The notes beneath the pieces were generated by a model. That model made no database searches and was not told the DNA's origin. It saw only the letters and a list, made by a program, of their open reading frames with translations. Below are positions 1 through 9,240 of a stretch of DNA of 64,000 nucleotides, one piece after another (within the stretch, counting starts at the first letter, position 1; each line of letters begins with the position of its first letter). Position numbers and translations under genes: made by a program. Source of the stretch: Phycisphaerae bacterium. Its GTDB lineage: Bacteria; Chloroflexota; Anaerolineae; 4572-78; J111. The stretch is from positions 96,277 through 160,276 of the forward strand of contig JANQQF010000011.1 of assembly GCA_028285035.1 (NCBI GenBank), given 5' to 3'.

Positions 1-1
1 A

Positions 2-148
2 ATGCAAGGGGCGGAGCGTCCTCAGTTTGATGCTACGCTGGGTAAAGAGGGCATTGATGAACAAATCGAGCTGTGGCAGGCAATGATTTACGTCTTGGGC
101 ACAGGCGAGCATTGCCCTCACCACTTCCGGGGGCAGAAGCTAGGCTAA
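2..148 (+). CDS. C-terminal end of an unidentified protein (partial)
   Basis: An open frame enters from the left edge and ends at TAA 146-148, leaving 48 visible residues with a His/Cys-containing tail (GEHCPHHFRGQKLG). The ATG at position 2 is probably internal. The stop lies two bases before the start of the dehydrogenase at 151, so it looks like the upstream member of the same operon. Too little is visible to name a family. It is called coding because of the tight spacing and because the alternative, extending the dehydrogenase upstream to a GTG at 73, would overlap this frame. Confidence 0.5.
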   Translation: MQGAERPQFDATLGKEGIDEQIELWQAMIYVLGTGEHCPHHFRGQKLG

Positions 149-150
149 CA

Positions 151-990
151 ATGGATTTGACCAGACTTCTCTTTTTTCCTTTCCTGGGATTCAATCGGAC
201 GAAGCTTGAACGACGATTGGCTGGGAAGACCGTCCTGATTACGGGGGCGAGTTATGGAATTGGCGAGAGTCTGGCCATTGCCCTGGCTGGAAGTGGGGCG
301 CGGCTGATTTTGGTAGCTCGAACGGCAGAGAAGCTGGCTGAAGTGAAGGCCCGGATTGAAGCTCAAGGTGGGCAAGCTGAGGTGGTTTCTTGTGATTTAA
401 GCAAGGCCACAGAGGTCGAGCGCCTGCTTCAGGCGTTGCATAAATTACCTGAAGGGGTTGACATTGTGGTCAACAATGCAGGCAAGTCAATCCGCCGCTC
501 GATTTTCGCTTCACTAGATCGATTGCACGATTTTTCTCGAACGATGAACCTAAACTACTTTGGCCCAGTGCAACTCTTGCTTGGTCTTATTCCGGGCTTG
601 GTGGCTCGAAAGGGTCACATTATTAACATCTCCGCGCTAAATGTTTTGTTAATCCCAATGCCAAAATGGGCTGCCTATCAAGCGTCCAAATCTGCCTTTG
701 ACCAATGGCTTCGCTCAGTTTTGCCTGAGTTGAAAGCACAGGGAGTCGCCATCACGACAATTTATCTTCCCTTAGTCCGTACCCGGATGATTGAACCCAC
801 CGAAATTTATCGAAATATGCCAGCGATGACCTCTGAGCAAGTCGCAGATTTGATTTGCCGAGCCATAATCTCGCAACGCAGGGTGTATGCGCCGTGGTGG
901 TTGATATTTGGTCAGCTAGGTTCTGTTCTATTTCGTTGGCCCTTAGAGGTGTTTATGACTGGGACTGTGCGAGGTGACTCCCGTCGATGA
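151..990 (+). CDS. Short-chain dehydrogenase/reductase (SDR)
   Basis: 279-residue cytoplasmic or membrane-associated NAD(P)-dependent oxidoreductase of the classical SDR type. The cofactor glycine motif TGASYGIG lies near residue 30, the NNAG motif follows about 80 residues later, and the catalytic Tyr/Lys pair is in YQASK. The hydrophobic N-terminus (LTRLLFFPFLGF) and the C-terminal hydrophobic stretch suggest membrane association. ATG 151 is preferred over the GTG at 73 because the upstream extension is not SDR-like and overlaps the preceding gene. The stop overlaps the ATG of the AMP ligase (ATGA, 987-990), so the two are translationally coupled and probably act on the same acyl or alcohol substrate. 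The substrate is not predictable. Confidence 0.85.
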   Translation: MDLTRLLFFPFLGFNRTKLERRLAGKTVLITGASYGIGESLAIALAGSGARLILVARTAEKLAEVKARIEAQGGQAEVVSCDLSKATEVERLLQALHKLPEGVDIVVNNAGKSIRRSIFASLDRLHDFSRTMNLNYFGPVQLLLGLIPGLVARKGHIINISALNVLLIPMPKWAAYQASKSAFDQWLRSVLPELKAQGVAITTIYLPLVRTRMIEPTEIYRNMPAMTSEQVADLICRAIISQRRVYAPWWLIFGQLGSVLFRWPLEVFMTGTVRGDSRR

Positions 991-2516
991 TAACCCTGCT
1001 CTGGAAATTGTATCGTATTCATCTCTTGACCTTGAAAGGATTGGTCTCGCTCGTTCTCGCTATTCAGAAGATGGGCGTCAACTTGATGGTGCTGCTCCAA
1101 GTGGCAGCGCGATTACACCCACATCGCATTGCTGTGACGGATGATAAAGAGCGGTTGACGTATGCCCAGCTTTTAAAGCAGACCGAGATGTTGGCTGAAA
1201 ATTTGATCAAGCAGTATGGTGTTCGTGAGAAACAAGATGTCGCCATCCTTTGTCGAAACCACGCTGTCGCCATCAAAACAATTTTTGCAATATCCCGGCT
1301 TGGGGGCAATGTGTTTATGCTCAACCCCGAGATGTCATCAGATCAGATTGTGGCCTTGCAGGACCGCTTTCAGTTTGATTTCTTTGTCTATGATCAGCCA
1401 CTCGCAACTATTTTCGTCGAGGGAGCATTAAGCAAAATTTCTCTTCCCGCGTATCATTCCAGCGATGTTTCAATCGATCAACTCTCAACCCAGCCGAATT
1501 TACAACCTCGCCCATTAGGTCGGGCAACCACAGGAAAAGTCGTGGTGTTGACCGGGGGCACAACAGGACAACCAAAATCGGTGAGCCGTAAGCCCTCCCT
1601 TTTTGATTTTTTGCCGCCATTCTTTGCTTTGCTTACACAGGCTCACCTTGACCGCTATCAATCCATCTACATCGCGCCCCCAATTTGTCACGGCTACGGT
1701 TTGGCTTTGCTGTTGATTGGAATGGTGCTTGGGGCTGAAATGTATTTCACCGAGTGCTTCAAAGCCCCCCAAGCGTGCGCCTTGATTGCGAAGCACGACA
1801 TTGAGGTCGTGATTGTCGTGCCGTTGATGCTAGAACGGATGCTCAAACATGATACAAAGGCTCTATCCTCGTTGCGATGTGTTTTGGCGGGTAGTGCTGT
1901 GCTGCGGCCAGATTTGACGCAGGGCACTTTGGAGAAGCTTGGCCCTGTTTTGTTTAATCTGTACGGAACATCAGAAGCTGGCTTTTCGATCATTGCCACG
2001 CCCGACACCTTAGGCCAGAAACCCGATTCGATTGGAAAACCAGTTTCCGGGGTAACGGCTAAAATTACGAAAGCTGACCAAGTCGCCGATGCTCAGCAGA
2101 TTGGTCAGCTTTTGATTCGCAGCCGCTGGAGTGCCAAGCAAAATCGCTGGATTGAGACAGGTGACCTTGCTTACCAGGATGCTGATGGTGACCTATTTCT
2201 CTGTGGCCGAACCGATGATATGATTGTTTCGGGCGGGCAAAATGTTTATCCCGTTGAATTGGAGAAGGTGTTGGCCCAACATCCCGCAGTGGATAATGTG
2301 GCCGTTTTGGGGATTCCTGACGAAGAATTTGGCCAACGTTTGAAAGCTGTGATTGTGTTAAAATCAAACGCTGGCCTTGATGAGACTTCACTGCGGGCTT
2401 GGTTAAAATCTCGGATTGCCCGCTATCAAATGCCTGCCGTTATTGAGTTTCGTGACGAATTGCCCTACACCTCGATTGGTAAGGTAGACAAGAAGGCCTT
2501 GTACTCATCGTTGTAA
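987..2516 (+). CDS. AMP-forming acyl-CoA synthetase / AMP-dependent ligase
   Basis: 509-residue member of the ANL superfamily, which activates a carboxylic acid with ATP to an acyl-AMP and usually passes it to CoA or a carrier. The phosphate-binding loop TGGTTGQPKS, the LYGTSEAG core, the hinge region GRTDDMIVSGGQNVYP and the C-terminal catalytic lysine context SIGKVDKKAL are all present, so both the large N-domain and the small C-domain are intact. It overlaps the SDR by four bases. A long-chain or branched fatty acid substrate is plausible from the family and the SDR partner, but this is inference. Confidence 0.88.
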   Translation: MITLLWKLYRIHLLTLKGLVSLVLAIQKMGVNLMVLLQVAARLHPHRIAVTDDKERLTYAQLLKQTEMLAENLIKQYGVREKQDVAILCRNHAVAIKTIFAISRLGGNVFMLNPEMSSDQIVALQDRFQFDFFVYDQPLATIFVEGALSKISLPAYHSSDVSIDQLSTQPNLQPRPLGRATTGKVVVLTGGTTGQPKSVSRKPSLFDFLPPFFALLTQAHLDRYQSIYIAPPICHGYGLALLLIGMVLGAEMYFTECFKAPQACALIAKHDIEVVIVVPLMLERMLKHDTKALSSLRCVLAGSAVLRPDLTQGTLEKLGPVLFNLYGTSEAGFSIIATPDTLGQKPDSIGKPVSGVTAKITKADQVADAQQIGQLLIRSRWSAKQNRWIETGDLAYQDADGDLFLCGRTDDMIVSGGQNVYPVELEKVLAQHPAVDNVAVLGIPDEEFGQRLKAVIVLKSNAGLDETSLRAWLKSRIARYQMPAVIEFRDELPYTSIGKVDKKALYSSL

Positions 2517-2523
2517 TTCTGTT

Positions 2524-3519
2524 TTACCCCGCCAAAATATCCTCAATTTGCTGCAGTTCTTCGCTCGATAATTCTGCATTATCTAGGGTAGCGACAATCT
2601 CTTCGATTTGACTCGGACGGCTGGCTCCAATCAGGGCTGAGGTCATTTGATTGTGGCGGAGAGTCCAGGCCACGGCAAGTTGGGCCATACTTTGCCCCCG
2701 TGCCTTGGCAATCTTGTTGAGTTTATGCACTTTGGCTATTCGTTCTTCGCTGATACTATCTCCCCAATGTAATGCCCCAGAGTATTTTGCAGCGCGTGAT
2801 CCATCGGGAATATCTTGGATGTATTTGTTGGTGAGAATGCCCTGGCACAATGGTGAGAAGCAGATGCAGCCAATGCCTTCATCTGCCAAAGTGTCTAGCA
2901 ACCCATCCTCAATCCACCGATCAAACATATTGTAGCGAGGCTGATGAATGAGGCAGGGAGTGCCCATCTCGTGCAAGATGCGGGCGGCTTCTCGCGTTTG
3001 CTCGGGGCTGTAGGTGGAGATGCCAGCGTACAAAGCTCGACCACTACGGACAATGAAATCCAGAGCGCCCATAGTTTCTTCAAGCGGGGTGTCTGGGTCA
3101 AAGCGATGGCTGTAGAAGATGTCCACATAATCAAGCCCCATCCGCTTCAGACTTTGATCACAACTCGCCACCAGATACTTGCGTGATCCCCATTCACCAT
3201 ATGGTCCTGGCCACATATCGTAACCAGCTTTGCTGGAGATAATCAGCTCATCCCGATATCGGGCTAAATCTTGGGCAAATATCTGGCCAAAGTTGGCCTC
3301 AGCCGAGCCGGGTGGTGGCCCATAATTGTTGGCCAGATCGAAATGGGTGATGCCTAAATCAAAAGCACTGTGGATCATCGCCCGGGCGTTTTCCAAGGAA
3401 TCAACCCCACCAAAGTTGTACCAAAGACCAAGTGAGATGGCCGGTAGTTTTAGGCCACTTTGGCCAGTATGATTGTACTTCATTGAGTCATATCGCGTCT
3501 CTGCTGCTAAATAGTGCAT
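2524..3519 (-). CDS. yghZ: Aldo/keto reductase, YghZ/Gpr type (L-glyceraldehyde 3-phosphate reductase-like)
   Basis: 331 residues, matching the E. coli YghZ family over its full length, including the pre-barrel N-terminus (RYDSMKY..GQSGLKLPA), DLANNYGPPPGSAE, KAGYDMWPGPYG, SLKRMGLDYVDIFYSHR and the NADPH-binding GASRPSQIEE near the C-terminus. The AKR catalytic set (Asp, Tyr in NNYG, Lys in SSKAGY, His in YSHR) is present. ATG 3519 has an AAAGGGG ribosome site and retains the family's usual N-terminus. The gene converges on the AMP ligase with a seven-base gap. It probably detoxifies aldehydes or reduces sugar phosphates. Confidence 0.9.
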   Translation of the reverse strand: MHYLAAETRYDSMKYNHTGQSGLKLPAISLGLWYNFGGVDSLENARAMIHSAFDLGITHFDLANNYGPPPGSAEANFGQIFAQDLARYRDELIISSKAGYDMWPGPYGEWGSRKYLVASCDQSLKRMGLDYVDIFYSHRFDPDTPLEETMGALDFIVRSGRALYAGISTYSPEQTREAARILHEMGTPCLIHQPRYNMFDRWIEDGLLDTLADEGIGCICFSPLCQGILTNKYIQDIPDGSRAAKYSGALHWGDSISEERIAKVHKLNKIAKARGQSMAQLAVAWTLRHNQMTSALIGASRPSQIEEIVATLDNAELSSEELQQIEDILAG

Positions 3520-3570
3520 GTTTTTATCCCCTTTGATTTTGTTTATAAAGCAAGCTTCTGGTTGTTCTTT

Positions 3571-3666
3571 ACGTTGATTGAGCCTGTTAAAAATAACGTT
3601 TTATGAGACAAACTGTCTGGTTTTGACAAGCTCAACCGACAGTTGACACCCATTCTGCATAAGTCT
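3571..3666 (-). repeat. Dispersed MITE/REP-like element, decayed copy
   Basis: This intergenic stretch matches, in opposite orientation, the sequence at 36287-36381. Shared blocks include GTTGATTGAGCCTG, AAAATAACGTTTT, GACAAGCTCAACCGACAG and ATTCTGCnTAAGTC. The ends TTGAGCCTG and CAAGCTCAA form an imperfect inverted repeat around a variable centre of about 25 bases. Only the right-hand terminal repeat seen in the other copy is recognisable here. Confidence 0.7.
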
Positions 3667-3715
3667 TGATCTAATTTGGATTATATGAGGGGGTGACGAT
3701 AGGGCAAGTTGTCCG

Positions 3716-5401
3716 TTACTCTGGCCCAGGTGGGTTGGCGGCTGTGCCTGCTGGGACAATGCGGGTGATGCCAAGAAGAGGGCGTCCGCTACGCTCGTAG
3801 AAGGCTTCCTCGATGGTTTCTTCCAAATTGAGCGGGCGATATAGCTCTTTGAATTCGCCACTCCGATCAAAGATGACCTCATCGGGTGCCCGCCATAAGT
3901 AGTAGGTGTTTTGCTCTTGGATAAATCGTTCCAAGCGTACTTGTAACTCAACATCAGGCTCCCAAGCATAGCCAAAAACCTCAACAGGTGTTACTTGGCC
4001 GTTGGTTAAATAATAAATGGGCGCAGCTAATCCCCAATCCATGGCTACAACTGAAGGGGGTTGGTTGGGCTGTGAGGCAAGCCAATCCCCGAGATCGTAG
4101 ATTGCATCAGAGTGGGTGCTTAACCCGCCGCTGATGGTGAGGTCGGCGTGATAACGAATGGTGTTGGCTAAGTTTGTGGTGATTAGGGTGAGAAAGGCTA
4201 GGCCAATCAGTGATCGAATGATAGCTGTAGGAATAACTGTAGGGTGGTGGCGAAGGATGAACCAGCCGCTGATCGCAAGAGCAATGGCTGGCCAGGGCAT
4301 CAGGATAGCGAAGTGGGTGACCCATAATGCTGACACCGTTTGAATGCTGGCAATGATAATTAATCCAATGACCAGGAATGGAAAAAGTGCAATCTTTGTG
4401 TCAGACTCTAATTTTGCACTTCGCGTAGCGAATAAGACTGTAACGACTACCAAAATTAAACTCAAAACAAAAATGGGTAGGACCAAACTATTTTGGTGAA
4501 TATTGCCTAAATACCACAAATGGCTTCCATCTACAAGAACACCAAATTGCAGCAATCGTTCAATGAGATTCGAGCCAATATTGTAGTTGTTAACCCCGTA
4601 ATAGGACGTTTGGGAGTTTTCCGAGATGTTGCGAAAGGTGCCTCCAGTTTGCAGATTATAGAGGATGAGGGGGGAGAGGCCTACAATAAAGGCGACAAAC
4701 ATCAGGAGTAGTTCATTTAAAGTGAATTGAAATTTACCTATCTGTTCGCGAAGTGGGGGTGGATTTTTGATGAAGGGTAGCCCATAGAGTAGAACAATTG
4801 CGCTTAATACAGCAGCAATAAGCCACACAAAAAGAAACTTCGCGTAGATACCAGATCCAACAAAAAAACCCAACCAAACACTAAACCACAAGTTTTTACT
4901 GTTTAGACGTTTTAAACCAAAATATATGGCTCCGATACCAAACAAAACCGTCACCGCAGTTACAAATACACCTTGACGGTTCCAGAAAATGAACGTGGGG
5001 TCAACGGCGAGTAGGGCTATTGTGGCCAAGCCAGCAACGTGATTTTTTGTAAGATGACTCACCAAGAGATGGGTGAGCCACAAGGAAATGGCCCCAATCA
5101 ATACAGAGGGCAAGCGTAAGGCAAACGCAGTTGGGCCAAAGATTGAAATGGTGGGTAGGGCAGTGTAGGTGTTGATGGCTCCAATGTAATCTTGGGTCAT
5201 CAGCGGAAAGCGTTGTTGATTGATAACCAAACCACTTTCCCGAAAGGTCGTTACCGGCTGGCCTAGTAACAATTGCAGGGCGGGGACAACCTCGAACGCC
5301 TCATCATAATGAATGCCAGGTAAATCGATTTGGTATAGGCTTAAACTGAAATAAAGCAGGAAAATGACGACAAACGCTATTCTGTAAAACATTTGTTGCA
5401 T
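3716..5401 (-). CDS. GT39/PMT-like membrane glycosyltransferase
   Basis: 561-residue integral membrane protein with roughly ten hydrophobic segments. The N-terminal membrane segment is followed by an acidic first-loop motif, GIHYDEAFEV, which in GT-C glycosyltransferases (the Dpm/ArnT/GT39 fold) provides the catalytic aspartate. The C-terminal third (residues about 410-561) is soluble. It probably transfers a sugar from a polyprenyl-phosphate donor to an extracytoplasmic acceptor. The start lies one base beyond the stop of the FecR-like gene, implying coupling and a shared operon with the DUF2723 gene. The acceptor is unknown. Confidence 0.75.
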   Translation of the reverse strand: MQQMFYRIAFVVIFLLYFSLSLYQIDLPGIHYDEAFEVVPALQLLLGQPVTTFRESGLVINQQRFPLMTQDYIGAINTYTALPTISIFGPTAFALRLPSVLIGAISLWLTHLLVSHLTKNHVAGLATIALLAVDPTFIFWNRQGVFVTAVTVLFGIGAIYFGLKRLNSKNLWFSVWLGFFVGSGIYAKFLFVWLIAAVLSAIVLLYGLPFIKNPPPLREQIGKFQFTLNELLLMFVAFIVGLSPLILYNLQTGGTFRNISENSQTSYYGVNNYNIGSNLIERLLQFGVLVDGSHLWYLGNIHQNSLVLPIFVLSLILVVVTVLFATRSAKLESDTKIALFPFLVIGLIIIASIQTVSALWVTHFAILMPWPAIALAISGWFILRHHPTVIPTAIIRSLIGLAFLTLITTNLANTIRYHADLTISGGLSTHSDAIYDLGDWLASQPNQPPSVVAMDWGLAAPIYYLTNGQVTPVEVFGYAWEPDVELQVRLERFIQEQNTYYLWRAPDEVIFDRSGEFKELYRPLNLEETIEEAFYERSGRPLLGITRIVPAGTAANPPGPE

Positions 5402-5402
5402 G

Positions 5403-6617
5403 CTACTCTTCGGCTAGCAACGAAATATTGCGAACCATCCCTTCATAAATCCAACCTGAGGCATAGATGCGGATTGATTTAATAAAAACTGGCTTCGTTG
5501 GCCCCAACGTCGTTAATAGATTGACCGACTCATAGGGGTACCAGATGAAACGGGCGATGCGCTCACTGGAGTTATCTGGCTGATTGTAGAGGATATAGTT
5601 TTCAGGGGGAGGGCTATAATAAAAGCCGTGTAGCCAGTTTCGCTCGTTCCCATCGGCGTCTTCATACGCGACGTGAAGCATAATGGGGAACTCGGAGCCT
5701 AGCTGTCCACCTCCAGATAAGGATTGTTCTGAGAGCCGGACTTCAGCGAACACCCGAACGGATTGAAAATCTCGAACGTCTTTATTTACATTTTGGATAA
5801 CCCCAATTTCAGTGTGAACATTATCGCGGCCTTGGCTACGGAGAACAAGGACATTCTGTCCTCTAAACTCCTCAACGATGGCTGTTGTTTCGACCCCTTC
5901 AATCGGCTCTTCAACATAAACCTGCCAGATTTGGTCGAAATCCGGTGAGAATGTGTCCGTTTCGAGCAAGTTTTTTGCTGCGGGTAATGGCCCTAATAGG
6001 GAACTGTCTTGACCTGCCACCGCCCGTTGCCCTTCGCGAATTAAGACATTCTCATTTTCGGGATTTAACACGTTTGCTTCTCCAAGCCGAGGGGTAACCT
6101 GTGTTTCCTCCTCATCAACATCAACCGAAAAGATGCCCTGCCCTAGAGCGATTTGAGCATGTGGGGTGTTGATGTCGATGTTGATATCGGTGCGATCTCG
6201 TGCGGATGTGGCCCGAATCCGTCCTTGCTGAATTTCTAGCAGCAAACGGCTAGGACGATAGCTAAAGCTGAAGCGTGGTTCGCGGATCTCGTGTAATATG
6301 ATCCGGGTATTGCTATACAGTGTAAGGCTACTGTCATCAAACAACCGCAAAATGGCTTGTGAGGTATCATCTGTTGAGATTTGATACAGTTCCTGCACGG
6401 TGGTCGTGTTTCCCCCCGTCAATGATGCTGATAGAGTGGCGTCGGGTTCCCCTAACAACACCGTTCCCCGGACCGAGGTAACATCTGGATCAAATAAAAC
6501 TGTGGCGTTGATCACATACCAGTAAATTGAGGTGGGGATGATGATGCACAATGAACAGAATGTGGTAAAGGAGATAATGAGTATCGTCCAAGCTGTGCGT
6601 TCAGGGTTGTTTTTCAT
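5403..6617 (-). CDS. FecR-domain membrane-anchored protein
   Basis: 404 residues: a short cytoplasmic N-terminus, one transmembrane helix (residues about 10-32), then an extracytoplasmic FecR-like region (ILRLFDDSSLTLYSNTRI, RLLLEIQQGRIRAT, FSVDVDEEETQVTPRLGEA) and a C-terminal beta-rich domain of about 190 residues. An upstream extension to 6941 is open, but it overlaps the preceding gene and lacks FecR character, so ATG 6617 is chosen. FecR proteins elsewhere sense or scaffold at the envelope. No partner sigma factor is visible here. It sits between two membrane glycosyltransferase genes, suggesting a structural role in surface glycoconjugate assembly. Confidence 0.72.
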   Translation of the reverse strand: MKNNPERTAWTILIISFTTFCSLCIIIPTSIYWYVINATVLFDPDVTSVRGTVLLGEPDATLSASLTGGNTTTVQELYQISTDDTSQAILRLFDDSSLTLYSNTRIILHEIREPRFSFSYRPSRLLLEIQQGRIRATSARDRTDINIDINTPHAQIALGQGIFSVDVDEEETQVTPRLGEANVLNPENENVLIREGQRAVAGQDSSLLGPLPAAKNLLETDTFSPDFDQIWQVYVEEPIEGVETTAIVEEFRGQNVLVLRSQGRDNVHTEIGVIQNVNKDVRDFQSVRVFAEVRLSEQSLSGGGQLGSEFPIMLHVAYEDADGNERNWLHGFYYSPPPENYILYNQPDNSSERIARFIWYPYESVNLLTTLGPTKPVFIKSIRIYASGWIYEGMVRNISLLAEE

Positions 6618-6714
6618 TGGTGGATTTGATGCCTTAGGTGTACTGTGCAGGTCGCTATTGTACAGGCAATAGAGGTGGGTGGACAAATTTTTCCCTGCCA
6701 GCAGCACCTTAATG

Positions 6715-8778
6715 TTAAGGAGTGAGTTTAACAGGGCCGACAATCTCTCCCCCACCCATTCCGATAAATTGACCCGGCTCTGGCTGAAAATACATCCCAA
6801 CACGCAATTGGTACTCTCCAGGTGGTAAGTCGGTTGGGAGTTGCAGTTGATGGTGATCTCGCAAAACTTCGCCAGGAGTCCAGAAGCTTGAGGGATAATA
6901 CATCCCTCCAGGTTGTTTGTCGCTCTGTGTGATACCCTCACCTTGAGTGTTGATAAGATGCACGTAGCTTGTGTAATCGACAGATAGAGGCTGTGTAACT
7001 TGCCAATGTAGGGTCACTGTCAGGACTTGGTTTGCTGTAACATTTGTGTCAAAACCAAGAAGAGAGATTGTTTCACTAATTTGCCTTCCCTGGGCATTGG
7101 TTGCAATCGCCTCTGGTAGGGGACGATTGACGACAGTTGCGGGTTGCGCCTCGTTTCTTGTTACCTGGATCAGCTCTTGCCAAGGAGTCAGTTCTGCCTT
7201 GAGTGATAACCCTTCCATTGGTTTAATGAGGTAAACCGGTCGGCCTGATAATAAAGCCTGATCCAGTACTCGTCCCACATTGGTAAAGGCGGGATCTGGT
7301 ACGATTAGGGGAAATAGCCCTTGTAAATCAGGCCGAAGCTGGTGAACATATTGGTAGTACCACATCGGCATAATTTCGTTGCGATCATTGCTTATCAAGA
7401 TAGCGTTATCTGGCAAATCTTTCGCCAAAATCTCTGACCACTGTATTTCAGCCGTACGATTTCTCGATTGATCAATTTGGTTGAAATTCGTGGCAAGTAT
7501 ACCAATTAGAGCCACAAGCATCATGACAATGAGCGTGGTGGCAACAAGGCTATATATTCGATCTTCGAGCCTGCTGGCCATTGTACCAAAAATGGGCACC
7601 TCTTTTGAGCTGGCCTTACTTTGTACAAAGCGTTGAGCTATAATGTGGCTCAGCCATAAACTACCAATACCAAGCCATAGTACTAATATTAGCCAGGTAG
7701 GTAAAAAGAGAACGAAAACGTCACCAATAAAATAAATCATATTGAAGATGACAATAGCTGCGAAGGTTAGCCCGAGTAGACCAAATATATCTAATCTCGT
7801 TGTGGCCAGCACGATTGCGCCTATGACAGCAAGAATCACCCCAAACCAGGTAATTTGAGCCTGTAATAGACTCCAGACCAAACCTAGCCGTTCAACATCT
7901 ACGGCCTCAGGCTGAATTTCATTGGAGAAAACAGTTCCCATCAAGTGGTTCCAGAAACCTATCGGGCTATTTTCATACAAGGTGAGTGTTTGGGTTTCGC
8001 TAAGGTTGATCGTGGCGTAGGGTGTCGTTGGAGCAACATAGGGAATGTATAGATAAAGGAGAAGAGGAAGCAATATGATTGCTAGATGAGATGCAATCTT
8101 GTGTAAAGAGAGTTGTCGCCATAAAGATGGCTGCGGTTCAACTGTCGGCTGTGTTGATTTTTGTTTTGGGGTGAACAAGAAAAAGAATAGGAGAGCCGGG
8201 AGGATTAACACTGTTGTGCGATGGTGAGCTAACCCCAGCCCAATGATAAAACTTAGCGTGTGAAATTGCCACGACCCAAGTGGTGACTGATTGCTTTTGA
8301 GATACAGCACCAACCCTAGAATAGCTACAATTAGAAGGGTGTGAAGCGCATACACTTCGGCAATGACGGCTTGGCTCCAAAATGTGGGGGTGACAGCAAA
8401 GAGCAGGGCGGTTGCTGCACCTGTAACGTGATAGAGGGCGTGAGGTTTATTCGGAAGAGTTAGGCGGAGTAGTTGTGTGGAGACCCAATAAGTGACCCCC
8501 ACTGTGCCTGCGGCGAAGATAGCTGATAACAAATTCATGCGCCACGCCACTTCACCGATCGGGAATAAATGGACCCAGACCCACCCCAAAAGGATATACA
8601 AAGGATAGCCGGTTGGATGTGCGATACCTGGGAGCCAAGCGACAAATTGAAACTCCCCGCTATCTGCATACAAAACAGTAGGGGCTAAGGTGATGAGGTA
8701 TAGAAGGAGTGTAGTTAGGCTCACGCCCACCCCAATAGACCACGACAATTTTTGACTCGAAGTTTGCATATCTGTCAC
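6715..8778 (-). CDS. DUF2723-family membrane protein (TMEM260/GT-C type)
   Basis: 687 residues with about twelve membrane helices and a soluble C-terminus of about 250 residues. The DUF2723 hallmark, an Asp-containing first loop (LYADSGEFQFVAW) followed by GIAHPTGYPLY, is clear. The family is related to protein O-mannosyltransferases. The C-terminal domain is beta-rich and could bind carbohydrate. It is the first gene of the minus-strand cluster 3716-8778, followed 97 bases later by the FecR gene and then the GT39-like gene. Together they suggest extracytoplasmic glycosylation. The donor and acceptor are unknown. Confidence 0.85.
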   Translation of the reverse strand: MTDMQTSSQKLSWSIGVGVSLTTLLLYLITLAPTVLYADSGEFQFVAWLPGIAHPTGYPLYILLGWVWVHLFPIGEVAWRMNLLSAIFAAGTVGVTYWVSTQLLRLTLPNKPHALYHVTGAATALLFAVTPTFWSQAVIAEVYALHTLLIVAILGLVLYLKSNQSPLGSWQFHTLSFIIGLGLAHHRTTVLILPALLFFFLFTPKQKSTQPTVEPQPSLWRQLSLHKIASHLAIILLPLLLYLYIPYVAPTTPYATINLSETQTLTLYENSPIGFWNHLMGTVFSNEIQPEAVDVERLGLVWSLLQAQITWFGVILAVIGAIVLATTRLDIFGLLGLTFAAIVIFNMIYFIGDVFVLFLPTWLILVLWLGIGSLWLSHIIAQRFVQSKASSKEVPIFGTMASRLEDRIYSLVATTLIVMMLVALIGILATNFNQIDQSRNRTAEIQWSEILAKDLPDNAILISNDRNEIMPMWYYQYVHQLRPDLQGLFPLIVPDPAFTNVGRVLDQALLSGRPVYLIKPMEGLSLKAELTPWQELIQVTRNEAQPATVVNRPLPEAIATNAQGRQISETISLLGFDTNVTANQVLTVTLHWQVTQPLSVDYTSYVHLINTQGEGITQSDKQPGGMYYPSSFWTPGEVLRDHHQLQLPTDLPPGEYQLRVGMYFQPEPGQFIGMGGGEIVGPVKLTP

Positions 8779-8904
8779 AAGGCGGGGATTATATAACAGG
8801 ACAATAAATGGGTAAAGAATCCGTTTCTGTTATCTGCCGCTGACCCAAACCTGGAAAATCAGGCAAGGTTCTTGGGATTGGTTAGCAACTACATGGAGGT
8901 TGTG

Positions 8905-9123
8905 ATGACAAAGTGGGAGTATTGTGTTATTGATATTAGCCCTGAAGGGCAAGCTAAGGTTGTCTACTTAAAACCGGCAGGTCAAAAACATCGAGCCGAA
9001 AAGGTGGAGGAAATTTATCAGGTTTTGGCGGAGTTGGGACTTGATGGTTGGGAGTTAGTGAGTCATACCCAAACAATTTCAGAGTATTACACCTTCAAAC
9101 GTGCTTTACCTGAAAAGGTTTAG
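8905..9123 (+). CDS. DUF4177-like small protein
   Basis: 72 residues with the DUF4177 pattern: an opening strand MTKWEYCVIDI, a central helix (VEEIYQVLAELGLDGWELVSH) and a closing strand YYTFKRAL. ATG 8905 is chosen over an upstream ATG at 8872 because GGAGG at 8895-8899 sits at ideal distance and homologues begin with KWEY. The function of the family is unknown. It stands alone between the divergent DUF2723 operon and the kinase at 9241. Confidence 0.75.
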   Translation: MTKWEYCVIDISPEGQAKVVYLKPAGQKHRAEKVEEIYQVLAELGLDGWELVSHTQTISEYYTFKRALPEKV

Positions 9124-9240
9124 ATGCCTAGAGATTGGCTTACGTGAAGATGCCTATTGATAGATTTAGCAAAATCTGGCATGATGTCTAAGGTTTTCCA
9201 AATTGTTATTGGTTAGCATTAACTGGAAGAGAGGGATAGG

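Noticed and set aside
73..150. Extending the SDR upstream to GTG 73
   Set aside because: The added residues are not SDR-like and overlap the end of the preceding coding frame. ATG 151 gives the family N-terminus.
6618..6941. N-terminal extension of the FecR-like gene to 6941
   Set aside because: It overlaps the DUF2723 gene by over 200 bases, is Cys/Ser/Asn-rich low-quality sequence, and a good ATG precedes the membrane helix at 6617.
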